Source: Cheiracanthium punctorium (taxonomy: Eukaryota > Arthropoda > Arachnida > Araneae > Cheiracanthiidae). From it: a stretch of 64,000 nt of DNA. Where the stretch lies: positions 310,001-374,000 of the forward strand of contig JAWZYV010018244.1 in NCBI GenBank assembly GCA_038373885.1, in the 5' to 3' direction. The position numbers and the translations under genes are program-made. How positions within the stretch are numbered: position 1 is the stretch's first letter; every line of letters starts with the position of its first letter. The notes below the pieces were generated by a model. The model did no database searches. It saw only the letters and a list, made by a program, of their open reading frames with translations, and had not been told where the DNA came from. Of the stretch, positions 31,245-43,049 are shown piece by piece.

Positions 31245-31640
31245 TCTTTCAACTTCTACGGAGTTTCAATCTGGTTACCAATGCATTTTGTATTCTCTCA
31301 GGTTCTTCTGAATAAATTTCTCTGCATGTTTGTGTAGGGTTCTGGTACATCTCTAAGTGCTGTTTCATAAAAAATATTTAGCAAACAACTCTAGAGACAT
31401 AAATCTGGAGTAGCTAGATCAGGTGGCCTGGAAGGCCACTCAACAGGACCTTGCAGCCCAATCCACTTGGGGATTCCTGTGGGAGTTCTGTATTCAGTCC
31501 GTTAGTAATTATATTGCGTTTATGAGGAGTTGCACACCGTCATGTTGAAACCAGATCTGCTGGTGAACCGCTAACGGTGGATTGCCCAAGAATTCTTTTA
31601 GTGTTTCAGAAATGATCGTTTTGGCTGCTGATATTTTTAT
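31245..31640 (-). pseudogene. DDE transposase fossil (mariner/IS630-like)
   Basis: The minus strand reads WIGLQGPVEWPSRPPDLATP (about 31463-31404), equivalent to the W.G..GP..WP.RSPDLTP.DFFLWG block of insect mariner-related transposases. Upstream is a DGVQLLINAI-like segment, and downstream, after a stop, a YQNPTQTCREIYSEEPERIQ stretch. Stops and shifts show a dead copy. The DD(34-39)D/E class was not resolved. Confidence 0.75.
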
Positions 31641-31739
31641 CTTGGGAAAAGCAACGTCCGTCGGTCCAAATAGCATCCCAAAGAAGAAGAAAAAAAAAAC
31701 GATTTTTAGTATGCTGATTTAATGCCCTATCACAGAAAT

Positions 31740-32090
31740 CCAATCTTTGCGCATCTGTGGGCAATTTACATACGTCATTTCTGCACCATGTACCCAGTTG
31801 AAAATGGTGTACGTAGTATTCATAATTCTTTTACAGGAGCCCGCAGAAGAATTCCAATACAGTACGCTCTATGAGCAGTTATTCTTTAACGTGTATTTTA
31901 GAGATATACGGCTATTACAAATGAAACAAAACTGATGTATGTTATTAAGGATCACAAGATAAAGGTCTCCGTCGAAAACAGTATGTGTTTCATTAATAGT
32001 TCTTCTATAGAAGCACCCAAAAGGATTCCAATACATTACAGCCAGTGGTAGTTTACAGACATTCATTTATTTCAAGCACAATGCGATCTT
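31740..32090 (-). repeat. Retroposon-tail repeat units, reverse orientation
   Basis: Two units (near 31800-31880 and 31960-32060) contain TTCTT.TA.AG.AGC.C..A..AGAATTCCAATACA. In reverse complement these match the GCATAATGTATTTAGAATCC...GGGC..TCCTGTAGAT units of 61680-61930. A third reverse unit lies at 33890-34030. Confidence 0.6.
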
Positions 32091-33055
32091 ACTACGCAGG
32101 GTGTCTCAAAAACACTGACCTTCGTTTTTATTTCTTAAATATTGATCATATACACGCACAATAAATTACAAAATTACATAAAAACAGCTCCAGAATTTTA
32201 TGGTATTCATTAAAATTTTCAGAAGATTAAATCTCAATAAAAACAAAGTTTAAATTTTTATACGGCTGCCGTAGAAAAAAAAAATTATCAGTAAGTAAAA
32301 CGCGCCCCATACACTAATTAGATGATGTACAAAATTTCAGCCTTTCACATAAAAAGGTACAAAGTGTTTACACAAAGTTGATGAGGGGCTATACAATACC
32401 ACAGATAGTAGTATTATGTATTAATGAAATAATTAATTTCTAATTTGTGTGCAACCCCTGAAAGGCGATCTTCCGACGTGATTTTTTTTCTTTCGAGAGC
32501 CATAAAAATAGTTTAAGTCAGGATATATTTGCCTTCATATGTTTGATACTTTTTAGGATAAAATGCACGAAATTTTTACATCATTAGTGTATGGGGCACA
32601 TTTTACCAATTGGGAATTTTAGGTAATGTGGGCCATATAAAAATTTAAAATGTGTATTTCTGTAGATATACAGTGGACTCACGCTACAACACAATCTATC
32701 TTAGCGAGTTTTTCACGAGATCTCACAGCTAACGCGGACCCCCCCCCCCCCGCAACACGTGATTTATCGCCAACAGAAAGAAGCGCAAACTAGAAGTGCG
32801 GAATGTGGGGGTAAATTAGTAAGTATCGTATTTGTGATCGTCTACTGAAAAATATAACCAATCAGCTAACGGCATTTCATAACTTGTAGCATCACTGAAG
32901 GCGGAAGCACCCAAACCGTCCGACTCTTGACTTTATTCATTAATTTACATGGAAAATAGTAATGTACTGTTAGGAAATGGTTTAAAACGGTTTGATCAGT
33001 GTTTATGAGCAAAGTAACTATGTATATGTTTCAAAAAGTCGTATTTACTTTACTA
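32091..33055. other. Non-coding with element fragments
   Basis: CAGGGTGTCTCAAAAACACTG near 32097 and CAGTGGACTCACGCTACAAC near 32671 look like single ends of TIR elements. No partners were found. A C run lies near 32740. Confidence 0.4.
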
Positions 33056-33890
33056 ACTGAGTAGCCTGGCGTTGCCCAGGAGCATTAAGTAAGTATAAAG
33101 GCATAACTTCGAAAAAAATGTCCGCTTATGCTCGCTAATGTCCGCTTATGCTATTTCCATGGCTTATTTTCACAACCATTAATGCATAAAGTGCATGTGA
33201 ATTTTAAAAACATTAGTCTGCATATGTGTGCAATTCTTAAATCATTGTATGTGACGCAGCTGCGAAAAAATCGTTTAATCTTCTAATTATGTTAATCTTC
33301 TAATATATTTTTTAAAATACTACATTCTTAAATTAATTACTAAAAAAATCGACAAGCCTGTTAACGTAAAATGAAAATAATAAAATTCTTCAAGTTCCAC
33401 TGTTTAAAAGTTACTAATTTCATATCTATTTAACTAAAAATAATATTAATAATAAAAAAAAGAAAGAAAATCGCTACGTCGCGTTATCCTAAAATTAAAA
33501 TAATAATAAAAATCTTCAAGTTACACTGTTTAAAAATTTATAAATAAATAAGTCATTACATAATTTCTAATCCATAAATGATAATAATAACACTTTGACT
33601 GGCTACAAATTGTCAAAAAAAGAAGAAAAGAAAAGTAGCAATATTGTCACGAAGTGCTTTTGAGAAAAATTGATTGCCCCCGAACAATCCCGAGTAGCAC
33701 GCTTAAAAAATAATAGCCGATGTTCCCTAATCTATCCCTGTGACTTATTTTCACAATAAAGTTAATGTGAATTTTAAAAACATAGTCTGCATGTGTGTGC
33801 GATTCTTCTAACAGAGAGCTGCCCCCGTCCCCCTTCAACCATTCCATGGTCTAATCGCCGTAAGCATGTATCGATTACTATGAAATTTAT
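33056..33890. repeat. Retroposon-derived repeat with internal duplication
   Basis: It starts AGTAGCCTGGCGTTGCCCAG. The segment CTTATTTTCACAA..TTAATG with GTGAATTTTAAAAACAT at about 33166-33225 recurs at about 33742-33800. CTTCAAGTT(C/A)CACTGTTTAAAA occurs at about 33391 and 33509. No frame is visible. Confidence 0.55.
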
Positions 33891-34605
33891 AGATCTTATT
33901 CCTATGTACGCTGTTAAAAATGGTGTATGTAGAATTTATATTTTTCTAGAGGAGCATCCAAAAGAATTCTAATACATTACGGTTTATGGCAAGTTAAGAG
34001 ACATTAATCCATTTCAAGCCTAATACAATAAGTATATGAACATTTATAACAGTTCATTGTTTAGTCGAAAGATGGAAGTGACATTTCTATCAACAAGTTC
34101 TTTTTCGTATGGTCTGCCTGATTTCATTAACAGTGATACAATGCTTATCTCCAAAACCTCGCCAGGTTTAAGAACAATAATCGTGAAATTTGGTGCAAAA
34201 ATATTGCTGTGTTGGAAAGCGTCTCATAATCAACGCGTTCGGCATGTTTTATCTTTCTGGTGTTTTGATGCCTGAGAAACAGTAAATCGTTGCTATAGTC
34301 ACCCCCACTGCCATAAAATAGGTTAATAATCTGGTTCCCGTAACGGCCTTGATACCTTACAAATACGATTATGTAGGTAAGAGTTATGTAACCGATTAGC
34401 TTTTTCTTTTTCCTTAAGTGTTTCAGCAGATAGCTTTATTATTAATATTAGAGACGTCCTATCATCTTTAAAACACAAGAAAAAGCACATCCTTATCTCC
34501 GCAATGTAATTTTGTTACACATTCGATAATCTTTTACATTCTTATTTTCTTAAGAGGTAAGTAAAGAAAGTTTGCAAGAGTTTTGTTATCACGGAATGTA
34601 ATCTT

Positions 34606-34780
34606 ATGTTCAACGACTTATTTTCAGAACATTTAAATTCGGTTTCAATGGATATTTTTCAAGTTCAATTTTCAGATTACAAGAGTAAAATAAACATAAG
34701 AATTAATGATTTCCCCAAAGGTTTATTTGCATCGTTATTTTTATTAGAAATGTCAGAATGCATAAAAAAACCACTTACTG
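34606..34780 (+). other. Short open frame, possible exon remnant
   Basis: The frame MFNDLFSEHLNSVSMDIFQV continues into FLLEMSECIKKP before it runs into an element end (CTGTAGAGTTCCATTTAACCG) at about 34779. It matches no family I know. It could be an exon linked to the larger frame 800 bp downstream, or chance. Confidence 0.2.
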
Positions 34781-35215
34781 TAGAGTTCCATTTAACCGAA
34801 TGTAGACTAACCGGATCGATCAAGAACTATCAGTTTTTTCACTCCTTCTCCAGACCCGTCCCCATCAAAATCCATCTTAAGGTTCTCTGAAATGGGTCGA
34901 AAAAATTGCTTTTTTATGCTTTGGTATCCTTGGAAAGAGGGATCCCCCCCCCCTCTACCCATATAAATTTCTATGTATATCTATGTGTACCACTTTTTTA
35001 GAAAATGAAGTTTTCAAAAAATTATTAAAAAATCAACTTTTAAAAACGCCATTTGCAGTATACTAAAATATGCACTACTACAATTGCCAATCGTAAGCCT
35101 GGAAAAAGTGTAAAGGGAAGTTACTTAAAAAGCATTGTCATAGCCGTAATTTAAAGTTACCCGATTAACCGAATTTTTCGTTAACCGGATCCGCCCCGGT
35201 GGCTACCGGTCCGTA
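34781..35215. mobile_element. Possible Tigger-like MITE or two fragments
   Basis: TAGAGTTCCATTTAACCGAA at the left and GATTAACCGAATTTTTCGTTAACCGG at the right carry TTAACCG words typical of Tigger/pogo-type ends. A clean inverted pair and target duplication are not established. Confidence 0.35.
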
Positions 35216-35401
35216 TAATCGACAAACGGTATGTATCAAAGTTTTTTTTTAATCCTTAAATGAATTATCAAGATTCGCAAAAAAATAAATTTATTTTAAT
35301 TTGGTAAATTTTAAAGCCATAATACCATAATTCTTTGGATTTAAATCTCCGGCCTATACTTTTAAAAATCATTTAATCCTTCTTATAAAATATGAAGGTT
35401 T

Positions 35402-35962
35402 TTGACTTCTTTGTTTAATATCTGTCTTGTTTTGTTTCCTGTCGTCCCCCCCCCCTCCCCAAGTAAAATTGTAAATTATTATTTTTATCCTAATTTTATG
35501 AAATTCGAAATTACTTTCCCATTGCGTCTCTACAAAGAGTCTTGTAACGTTTTACACTGCTTATTCGAAAACCTTGTAAATTTCGATCTGTCGATTTCTG
35601 CACATAGAAATAGAACACTTGCAGTTGAAATATTCACTCTTTCGAAGTATCGGAGCTTGACATGGCTGCAAAAATCTGTCATGTTTTTTACTTGTGGCTA
35701 TCCCATTAACCCAAATGCAATAAATAGTCCATTAGAAAAGGGACATGCCAAAAGCTCGTATATGATATTTGATTTAAAAGCTACCGAAATTCTGAACTTT
35801 CATGGAATATTGAATGATGAAATGCTCTATCATTACTCGGAATCAGAACAACATACGGAAGAAGGAGTTTTTGACGGTCACCGGATGCTTTCATTTCGAA
35901 AGCGAGTATTTAGTAATTTCGAAAGAAGTGGCATTCATTCGATGTTATTAGAAAAATGTTGA
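35402..35962 (+). CDS. 186-codon open frame, unidentified protein
   Basis: This is the longest unassigned frame in the window. The N-terminal 25 residues cover a T/C-rich tract that reads more like a splice acceptor (about 35440-35465) than coding sequence. From NYYFYPNFMKFEITFPL onward the composition is protein-like: CNVLHCLFENLVNFDLSISA, ..YPINPNAINSPLEKGHAKSS, YMIFDLKATEILNFHGILND, EMLYHYSESEQHTEEGVFDG, and an Arg-rich FRKRVFSNFERSGIHSML end. There is no signal peptide or obvious domain. It may be the last exon of a gene whose other exons I cannot see, a lineage-specific gene, or a fossil. I do not assign a function. Confidence 0.3.
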   Translation: MTSLFNICLVLFPVVPPPSPSKIVNYYFYPNFMKFEITFPLRLYKESCNVLHCLFENLVNFDLSISAHRNRTLAVEIFTLSKYRSLTWLQKSVMFFTCGYPINPNAINSPLEKGHAKSSYMIFDLKATEILNFHGILNDEMLYHYSESEQHTEEGVFDGHRMLSFRKRVFSNFERSGIHSMLLEKC

Positions 35963-36046
35963 AAAAATTATATTAATGTGTAAAACTGAAATATAGAATA
36001 TTTGATTTATAAAAACGAAACAAGAGAAAATGTTTTTAGATTCAAT

Positions 36047-36072
36047 ATATATGTGATATGCATCACATATAT
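36047..36072. repeat. Perfect 11-bp hairpin
   Basis: ATATATGTGAT and ATCACATATAT enclose ATGC. It lies in TA-rich DNA after the unassigned frame. Confidence 0.7.
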
Positions 36073-36779
36073 CTCCCCACAGCCCAACAAAAATTTTGGG
36101 GCAAGAAAAATTTTTAACATAGAATTTAGAAACCCTAATGCCTCTAAAGCAGCGCTCATGAAGGCTCATCACAAAAAATACAAAACACAAAACTACAATA
36201 ATACACTATACCAAATAATGTGCACAAATTATAAAACACATTACAAAATACTACTTACAAAAATGCCCAAATTACTGCTATTAATAAGAATACCAATATA
36301 AACTACACACTTATACATTACTCATCAAAAATTACACAAGTGCAAAACAAAACAAAAGCATAATCTAGAATTTTCAAAATGATACATGTGACGTCATAGA
36401 TATATGAGATCTCTTTGTACGAAAAAATTTTTATTTGCAGGTAGTGACTTTTTTTACTTCCTTGCACGAAGTGAAGAAAATTCTGTGATAGCGAAAAATT
36501 TCGGTATTAAGATTTTGATCAAAAAATCGATTTTGGCCCTTCGAAAATTTACTTTGTCAAGTTTCTGCGTGATGTCTCAACGCGCGCATGCATTTATGTG
36601 CATACTTATGATCAATTTTGATCGACCGTGAATCCATTTTGACTAGTGATGCCTGTACGTACCCATATACGTACGAGCGAATAACGATTGCCCGCAGAAT
36701 ATTGAAATTTTGCATTCGGGACTGCTCTAACATATCTAGCTGTGCACTTCCCTTTTGAATTACAATCGACTGGGTAGTT

Positions 36780-37580
36780 TATTTACAGGATCACCCAAAA
36801 GAGTTTCACTAGATTAGGTCTATGGACATCTTCAAAATGCATTAAAAATCTATAGATCGTCCACACAATGTCGTCAAACTTCGCACTAAACTGCAGAGGT
36901 AGAATGATTTCCTGTAAATTTCATTGTGTGGAGTGTATCGTCATGATGACTTACTATTTTATTTGGTCAACCAGTAATCAGATGTATACGTTTTTCTTGG
37001 ATCTGATTTATCGCTCCAGCTATGAACTCACTTATTGTGTAACCATTTCGTATTATCCAATTACCTATCAGTAAATAGATAAAATATGAATTACTTTCAA
37101 ATAATATCATTGATCAGTTTTAGTGTGTATATACATAAATGTCACATTACGTTGAGAAAATTTTTGTTTAAGTTGGGTTGCTACCCATTTTATTATATTT
37201 CTTGCGCCGTTTTTGAGATTGTGCGAACAAACATTTACACAACTTTCACAAAATTTCTGAAATATTTAAAAGCATTTTAACGACTATAGTTTAAATTAAC
37301 TTACCATCTATCATCATACCAAATTTAATTCTATTCCATGCAGACTTTTTTTCGAGGATGCGCGAACAAACATGTACTACACAATTTTCACAAAATTTAG
37401 GAAAATTTTTGACGCTTACAGTTTAAATTAACTGACCACATATCATGATACTAAATTGCATTTAATTCGTCTTGGGAGATTTTACGTGATGCACAAACAA
37501 AAATTTACATTTTGAATAAATTTTGCAAAATCAACATTTATTTAAATTTTTGAAAAAAATTGGGATCTATGGTTTAGCAC
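36780..37580. repeat. Diverged repeat units of retroposon-tail type
   Basis: A unit GAACAAACAT(T)TAC..ACA(A)(C/T)TTTCACAAAATTT...TTAAATTAACT.ACCA occurs at about 37226-37310 and 37370-37450, with a third, weaker one at about 37490. GAT(G/T)CGCGAACAAA words recur near 39915. No protein frame is visible. Confidence 0.5.
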
Positions 37581-38221
37581 TTTAAAGAGGGGTGTGTCAG
37601 AGTAGAATGATTCAGATTTGGGGGGGAAAAATCAAATTGAGAATTTTGCTGGTTCTCTTTAAATTTTATATTCCTTTGGCTGAAAGATCAAAATGCCAAA
37701 AAATTAAGATTTCCGACTTAAATAGCTTGTGGTCACAGAGAATCGCCTCTGCGCACGCTACATCTCAGCAACTGAAAGAAAGACGAGTAAATGGGTACCT
37801 TTTACCCGATCAGATAACGCCTCAAATCCTCAATCGACTACGCGGAATACGCGAGATCATAATCAGTTTCAGCCGTATGCTTCCCTTCAATCTACTGTCT
37901 CAGAGAGGTCGAAATCTAGTGCGTTCTGCAATATTGAGTAGCTATGCTTGTTACTACAGCGTAGTTGAAAAAAAGAAAAAACTTATTTTCTATTTTCGAT
38001 AACTAGCGTGAAGTGGTGTCATGCACTATGTCCACATATAGAATTTATGGGACAAGTCTATGATGGGGGGGGGAATTTATCGGACAAGTCTATGATCATC
38101 TAAAAATGCTGATCTACATTTGTGGTTAATCAGAGTCGGTATTTTGTCAAATTTTCTCAAGAAACTTTGGTAAAATGCTGACTTTTGGACATTGTTAATA
38201 AAACTCTATTTTTTCTCCTGC
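37581..38221. other. Non-coding; GC-richer patch with a doubtful frame
   Basis: A 136-codon plus-strand frame (37592-38002) overlaps a second frame of 70 codons. Neither looks like a known family, and the codon pattern is not convincing. Direct copies of GGACAAGTCTATGAT occur at about 38050 and 38081. Confidence 0.4.
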
Positions 38222-38490
38222 ATCCGACGTGGATAGTGTAGGTGTGTTGTGTGTAGTAAAGCAAACCTGCACGAGGGTTTCCTGCCTATTATGGGGGGGG
38301 TGCCTTGGTTAGAGAAATTTCTAAGGGGTTCTAACGCGTATTCACGCTACATCTGGAGAAAACCGGACAAAACACCAGACCGTTAGATCGACAGGTACAC
38401 GATGGGACCCGAACCCGAACCCGAGACCTTCACACTTAACCCGTCTACCATTTCAAGTGACATAACCACTGTGACATGGTGAGGCCGTCT
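38222..38490 (-). mobile_element. tRNA-derived SINE
   Basis: Read on the minus strand: CACAGTGGTTATGTCACTTG (A-box region, about 38473-38454), GGTTCGGGTCCCATCG (B-box, about 38414-38399), then a body passing through CCGGTTTTCTCCAGATGTAG. It is a pseudo-tRNA head on a retroposed body. No clear target duplication was found, so the limits are approximate. Confidence 0.65.
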
Positions 38491-38568
38491 ACTATTTTGA
38501 GTGCCTTATCCACATGGCCGTGGTGGTGGGGCATGAATAGTATACGAAAAATGCTCTTGGGGAATTAA

Positions 38569-38914
38569 GGGCCCGTTCGAGAATTCACCGGTCGGTTATG
38601 CACCGGTGCTACCGGTTGCGGTCATTCTTCGGTTAAGTGACGTCACGGTTGTCAACCGGTTTCGGTCATCCACACCACATCCGATTCCAAGCCAAGAAAA
38701 TAAAAATAAACATTGGCAACACTACGCTAATAACCGGAATAACCCACCTCACTAGCAGGGTCATTCTGGTTGCGCTCTGGTCACGCTGAGAAGACAACCA
38801 CTACATGACCGAAACGTTTTCGAACGCGGTTACTTCCAGAGCTCCGCCTTTCCGAACGCTCTGGTCTTGCACTGGTGGTACCGGTGCACGACCGATGAAT
38901 TCTCGAACGCGCCC
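38569..38914. mobile_element. Harbinger/PIF-like MITE
   Basis: Ends GGGCCCGTTCGAGAATTCACCGG and its inverse (CCGATGAATTCTCGAACGCGCCC), about 50 bp of TIR. A 3-bp TAA duplication lies on both sides (38566-38568 and 38915-38917). A TWA target plus a GGGC.CGTTCG terminus is the PIF/Harbinger pattern. The body is GC-rich and non-coding, with repeated ACCGGT words. Confidence 0.8.
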
Positions 38915-39306
38915 TAAGTTTACTTTAAAAGTTTGAATTTTGTAAGATAATGCCTTGATTTGTCCCAAAATACATTGAAATTTTGGAAAAATTCTGTCTT
39001 TTCTTTCTTTTTTTTTTTTAATATGTTGTCTATTCTAGTCAAAGTCATCATCGGAAATAGAAAAAAAAAACTTTTTATTTTTTTTTTTCACCACCCTCTA
39101 GTAATTCACCCACATGTATATGCCACTCTGTATTGCATAAGGCATTAAACTTTGATCTCGCTGAGGCGTTGAGGCATTAAGTCAAAAATTCTTAATTTTT
39201 TAGCAATTGATCTTTTAGCTAAAAGGAACATAAAATTTAAGAGCATTTACCGAATTTTAAAGTTCATTTTTTTGTTTCACCCAAGTGTCCGAGTCAGTAT
39301 GGCACC

Positions 39307-39485
39307 CAAGGGCGGCTCCAGACTGAATTCTAGGAGGGGGCCATCGAACTTTTTACTAAGGTCTATAAATTGTTCAAAATGCAAATTGAACGTGTGAATT
39401 CGTAAAGTATGCGAATCTAAAGTTGTAAAACAAAATTTCGGAGGGGGCCATGGCCCCTATGGCCCCCTCACTGGAGCCGCCCTTG
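39307..39485. mobile_element. hAT-like MITE (GGGCGGCTCCAG ends)
   Basis: The left end CAAGGGCGGCTCCAG mirrors the right end CTGGAGCCGCCCTTG over 15 bp. Octamers ATGGCACC (39299-39306) and ATGCCACC (39486-39493) differ at one base. The interior has GGGGGCCAT words in inverted positions. Confidence 0.88.
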
Positions 39486-39947
39486 ATGCCACCTTTTAAT
39501 GTTTTTTAAAAGTAAAAATTGGCCAACTTAAAAGCTGATTAGTTACAGTTTCACTGTTTATAAATTTTTATTGATAACAGATGGCAGCACTACATTCCAA
39601 GGCGTTCTAGCTCACAACGAAAGAATACTAATTAGTTTTTGTTATTTTTATATTTAAAAAATGATCAAACCTAGAACTGACACCACTGCTAAAAGGGTTG
39701 AGACTGCTATCTATCATGACAGAGGATTTCTTTTCATTAGTTCCGGCTGCTTCTACGTGATGCACGAGTGCAAAAACTTACGTAATTTGAAATGATCTTT
39801 GCAAAACCTCAAATTCTGTTGAAAAAAAAAAAATCGTCTCCTTTAGCTTAATTTGAGTCACCGTCTATTATATTATCAAATTTTACTTTATTTGTTTCAG
39901 CCACTTTTACATGATGCGCGAACAAAAAAGCATCACGCACGGAGGAG

Positions 39948-39982
<35 letters not shown>

Positions 39983-41319
39983 CGTTTTGTGTTCCAAAAT
40001 GCTTAGAACGGTTAGAAATCGAAAAAAAAATATTCCAGCAATTCTAAGACCAAAATCTAATTTTATTTATACAGATTGTTCCATGTGACTACCATGGGTG
40101 TCCATAAAGGGGAGGGCAAGGTAATTCACTTAATCTGGCGATCGCAAGTGCACAGAACATGTGTCTTTCATTATATTTATTCTTACTTCTAATCTCGGAA
40201 GTCTTTTTCATCACAAAATCAGATTTTTTTTTTCAAATTAATTTTAAATTTCAAAGCCAGCATTTTTTTTGTGTGTCACCCTCTCTGTTGGTGTCACGCG
40301 GTGCGGTCCGCATCCCCCGTGCGACGCCACTGCACTACCCGATATTAAAATAACATAAGGCGTAAGCGTAGCGTGACGGAAAATAAAATATGTTGGGGGT
40401 GGGCACATATTGAAGTTCAGTTCAGAAAATTGAAGTTTCTTTTGAATTTCCTTACAAATGTTGAAAAAACACAATTTTGAGAGAAAGTTGCCTCACCTTT
40501 TTCCGACATTACGCTTGACCCGAAGTCAAAAGCAGAGCTGCCAGATTTTCCCTTTTTTTTTTTTTTTTTTTTTTTTTTTATTTTTTAAGCCAAATTTATC
40601 AAAATTTGCTTTGATGCCTTACTGCTGTAACGTATTTCATGTAATATTAAAATGATTAAAACATGCAAAATGATATTGGTTAGAGATCTGACAACAGTGT
40701 GGGAGTAGAAATATTCCACAAAACCTTATCCTCTAGTTGGGAGGGGGGAAAGCTTGAAATTATTTTAACACAAGTATAAGAGATTTATTCCAAATTCAAC
40801 CTATTGCCGTGGGCATAGACGCATTTCAGTCAATGCTTAAAACCAGTTAAAAAAATAAAAATAAAATAAAATAAAAAAAATAACTCGATATTTTTGATAG
40901 ACGATTGTTGTAAAATCGAAGGAAATTGCTTTAGACGGAATTAGAAAATATTACCCCCCCCCAAATACACGCATTCACACAAAAAAAAAATTACAAATAG
41001 TGTTTTGTTTTCTTTTAATTAGAAATTTTAGCCCCATCGTTTATTACCCTCCTCAACCTTGTGTACGTATTGTGACATTTTCTAACCTTTGCTTCGCTTC
41101 TTTTTCTTTCGTTTGACTATCTGGAACAAGAAGTTAATTCATTAAACGGCTGCTTCGTATCATATTATCATCCATTGTTATTTAACATCTATTGTTGGTA
41201 GTACTATTACACGGAACTCTCCATTTTTTTCAGCCTTGGACTGATGCCATTTTAAAAATCCAAACAGAAAGTTGTGTCACGTGTTGTTGTTATCATGTGA
41301 TGGTGGTTGTTGAAGTAGT
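39486..41319. other. Non-coding upstream region of the Rab32 gene
   Basis: The region contains poly(T) runs (39953-39981 and 40553-40579), a hAT-like fragment near 40283-40330 (TGGTGTCACGCGGTGCGGTCC), GATGCGCGAACAAA repeat words near 39915, and otherwise AT-rich DNA. No core promoter motif was identified with confidence. Confidence 0.5.
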
Positions 41320-41358
41320 ATGAAATTCGAAGCGCGTGTTCATGTTGTAGGCTCTAAG
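41320..41358 (+). CDS. Rab32: Rab32/Rab38-type GTPase, proposed first coding exon
   Basis: A 39-nt exon candidate encoding MKFEARVHVVGSK. The ATG has A at -3, and an in-frame TGA lies only three codons upstream (41311-41313), so a 5' UTR fits. The exon would end AAG|GTGGAT at phase 0, matching the phase-0 acceptor at 42094. Rab32 proteins have a variable, short N-terminal extension before the G1 region, so sequence conservation cannot confirm it. The donor is not the best consensus. Other first exons further upstream remain possible. Confidence 0.5.
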
Positions 41359-42094
41359 GTGGATGTTAAGAGATCCGATATTTAGTATTTAGAGAAATAA
41401 TTACTTTTCGTCAATTTAATGGCCAATTCGGTTGGTAACTTGTCATATATTATTCTCCTCAATTTAACTACTGTCTGTATGTAAAGCTTTTTAAGAAATT
41501 TAACCATTGTTTATCTCCGTATTAATTTTTTTTTTTAATTACTGACTGTTATGTAAGCACATATTTTTGCTGTGTAATCGATGTTAAAGTAATTAACTCT
41601 TAAAAAAATCAAATCAATTATGTGTCTTACATTCTATTTGCTATTAAATTTGAAGTATTATTTGTATTTGATTGTATGATTGTAATATATTAACGGTTAG
41701 TGTTTTAAATATATTAAAGGTAAATGTTAGTATTTATTTTCAAAACAAGCATATTTGTGTGTACGAAAGAAATCATTTTAATTCTAGAAAAGTCTTTTTG
41801 TAAAGTATTTCTTAAAATAGAAATAAGCAGTGATTAAATAGCTTTTACTGTTTAATCTCTATGTACAACTGATGATGCATACCAGTTTTTGCTTGTATAA
41901 AGTAAATATTTAAAACAAATGAAAAGAAAAGTCTAAAATCGCGTTTCTTTTTTTCTTTTGTTTAATAATCATTTGAAATTATGTATAAGAAAATATATTG
42001 CCTAAGCTCATATAAGTTTTATTAATATAACTAAAAACTGATTTCATACTTTTGATCTTGTCTAATGTAGTCTTCATAATTTAATTTTTTTTAG

Positions 42095-42220
42095 GTAGCA
42101 TCTCAAAACAAGCATGAACATTTATATAAAATATTGGTTATTGGAGAATTAGGTACTGGAAAAACAAGTATAATTAAAAGATATGTTCATCAATTTTTTT
42201 CTCAGAATTACAGGGCTACT
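42095..42220 (+). CDS. Rab32: Rab32/Rab38-type GTPase, exon 2 (P-loop)
   Basis: A 126-nt exon of 42 codons: VASQNKHEHLYKILVIGELG then TGKTSIIKRYVHQFFSQNYRAT. It holds the P-loop GELGTGKTS (residues 30-38 of the 227-aa model) and switch I up to the invariant Thr55. The -LYK(I)LVIGELG.GKTSIIKRYVHQ.FS..YRAT pattern is diagnostic of the Rab32/38/29 group, whose members direct traffic to lysosome-related organelles; the fly member is lightoid. The acceptor is TTTTTTTTAG. The donor GTATCC is weak but demanded by the protein continuity. Confidence 0.95.
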
Positions 42221-42422
42221 GTATCCTTTTTGAATCTTGCAATAAAATTTAAAAATTACTCTTAAAATTATATTTGTGTATTAAAAACCAGCGGTATAAG
42301 CTAGAAGCTGTATCAGTACAGTGGTTGCAGGAAGCAGGGGTGCAGAATATGCACGAATGAGATTCGGGGGGAAATTCTGAAGCACAGGGGAATTCTTTGC
42401 CTACTGTATTTAAAGGAAAGAA

Positions 42423-42453
<31 letters not shown>

Positions 42454-42970
42454 GAGATGCAGTTGCAGTTGTTATCCAAAGAAACTAACAATAGATAGTT
42501 GCTTAAAAAGAAAATGAAAATAAACTTCAGTTTTGGGGAAATATTGGGCCCTAAACATTTTCTGCACCCCTGCTAGTACTTGTAGGTACCTAGAGTAAAG
42601 TAAAAGTATTGTATATCCTTACTTTTTGTAAAGACATCTGAACTTTTTCAAGCTTAAACACTAAAGAATGAACTAGTTGTGTTAGTTTTCAATATATTTT
42701 GTTTCTTATTTTTTGTAATTTCTTTAATTTAATATATCTTCTTTTTCCGATTTCAGCCTAAAAATATTGAAATTTGTATTCTAACAGAAAGTTATACTCA
42801 AACGATTATTTAAGTCTTAGTGAATGAATCTTTTGTCTATTTTGTGTATGAAAGTACCATTTTAATATTAAAATAAATGTATAAAATATTATTCATTACA
42901 TGATTACATTGCAGTCAGCAGCATAGTTATTTTATTGTATTATATTGAAAATTTTCTTGACTGTATCTAG
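42221..42970 (+). other. Rab32 intron 2 with a TIR-like insert
   Basis: A 750-bp intron. Ends CAGGGGTGCAGAA (42335) and TTTCTGCACCCCTG (ending 42572) are inverted partners and may define a 238-bp MITE, but flanking octamers do not match. A poly(T) run of about 26 lies near 42427. Confidence 0.6.
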
Positions 42971-43049
42971 ATAGGTGTTGACTTTGCCTTAAAAGTTTTA
43001 AATTGGGATTCTAATACTTTGATTCGTCTACAGTTATGGGATATTGCTG
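42971..43049 (+). CDS. Rab32: Rab32/Rab38-type GTPase, exon 3 (switch II start)
   Basis: A 79-nt exon: IGVDFALKVLNWDSNTLIRL then QLWDIA and the first base of Gly82. It carries the G3 motif WDIAG; Ile in place of the usual Thr in WDTAG is a hallmark of the Rab32/38/29 subfamily. IGVDFALKVL.WD is likewise subfamily-typical. The acceptor is TATCTAG and the donor CTG|GTAACT, phase 1. Confidence 0.95.

Noticed and set aside
37226..37520. CRISPR-like regular repeats
   Set aside because: Units are diverged, unequal in spacing and eukaryotic in context; they fit retroposon-tail repeats.
37592..38002. 136-codon frame
   Set aside because: It overlaps another open frame, starts in G-rich repeat-like DNA and resembles no family; coding character is weak.
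42335..42572. CAGGGGTGCAGAA / TTCTGCACCCCTG element in Rab32 intron 2
   Set aside because: The inverted ends are good but the flanking octamers do not match, so it is mentioned only under the intron and not as a firm element.
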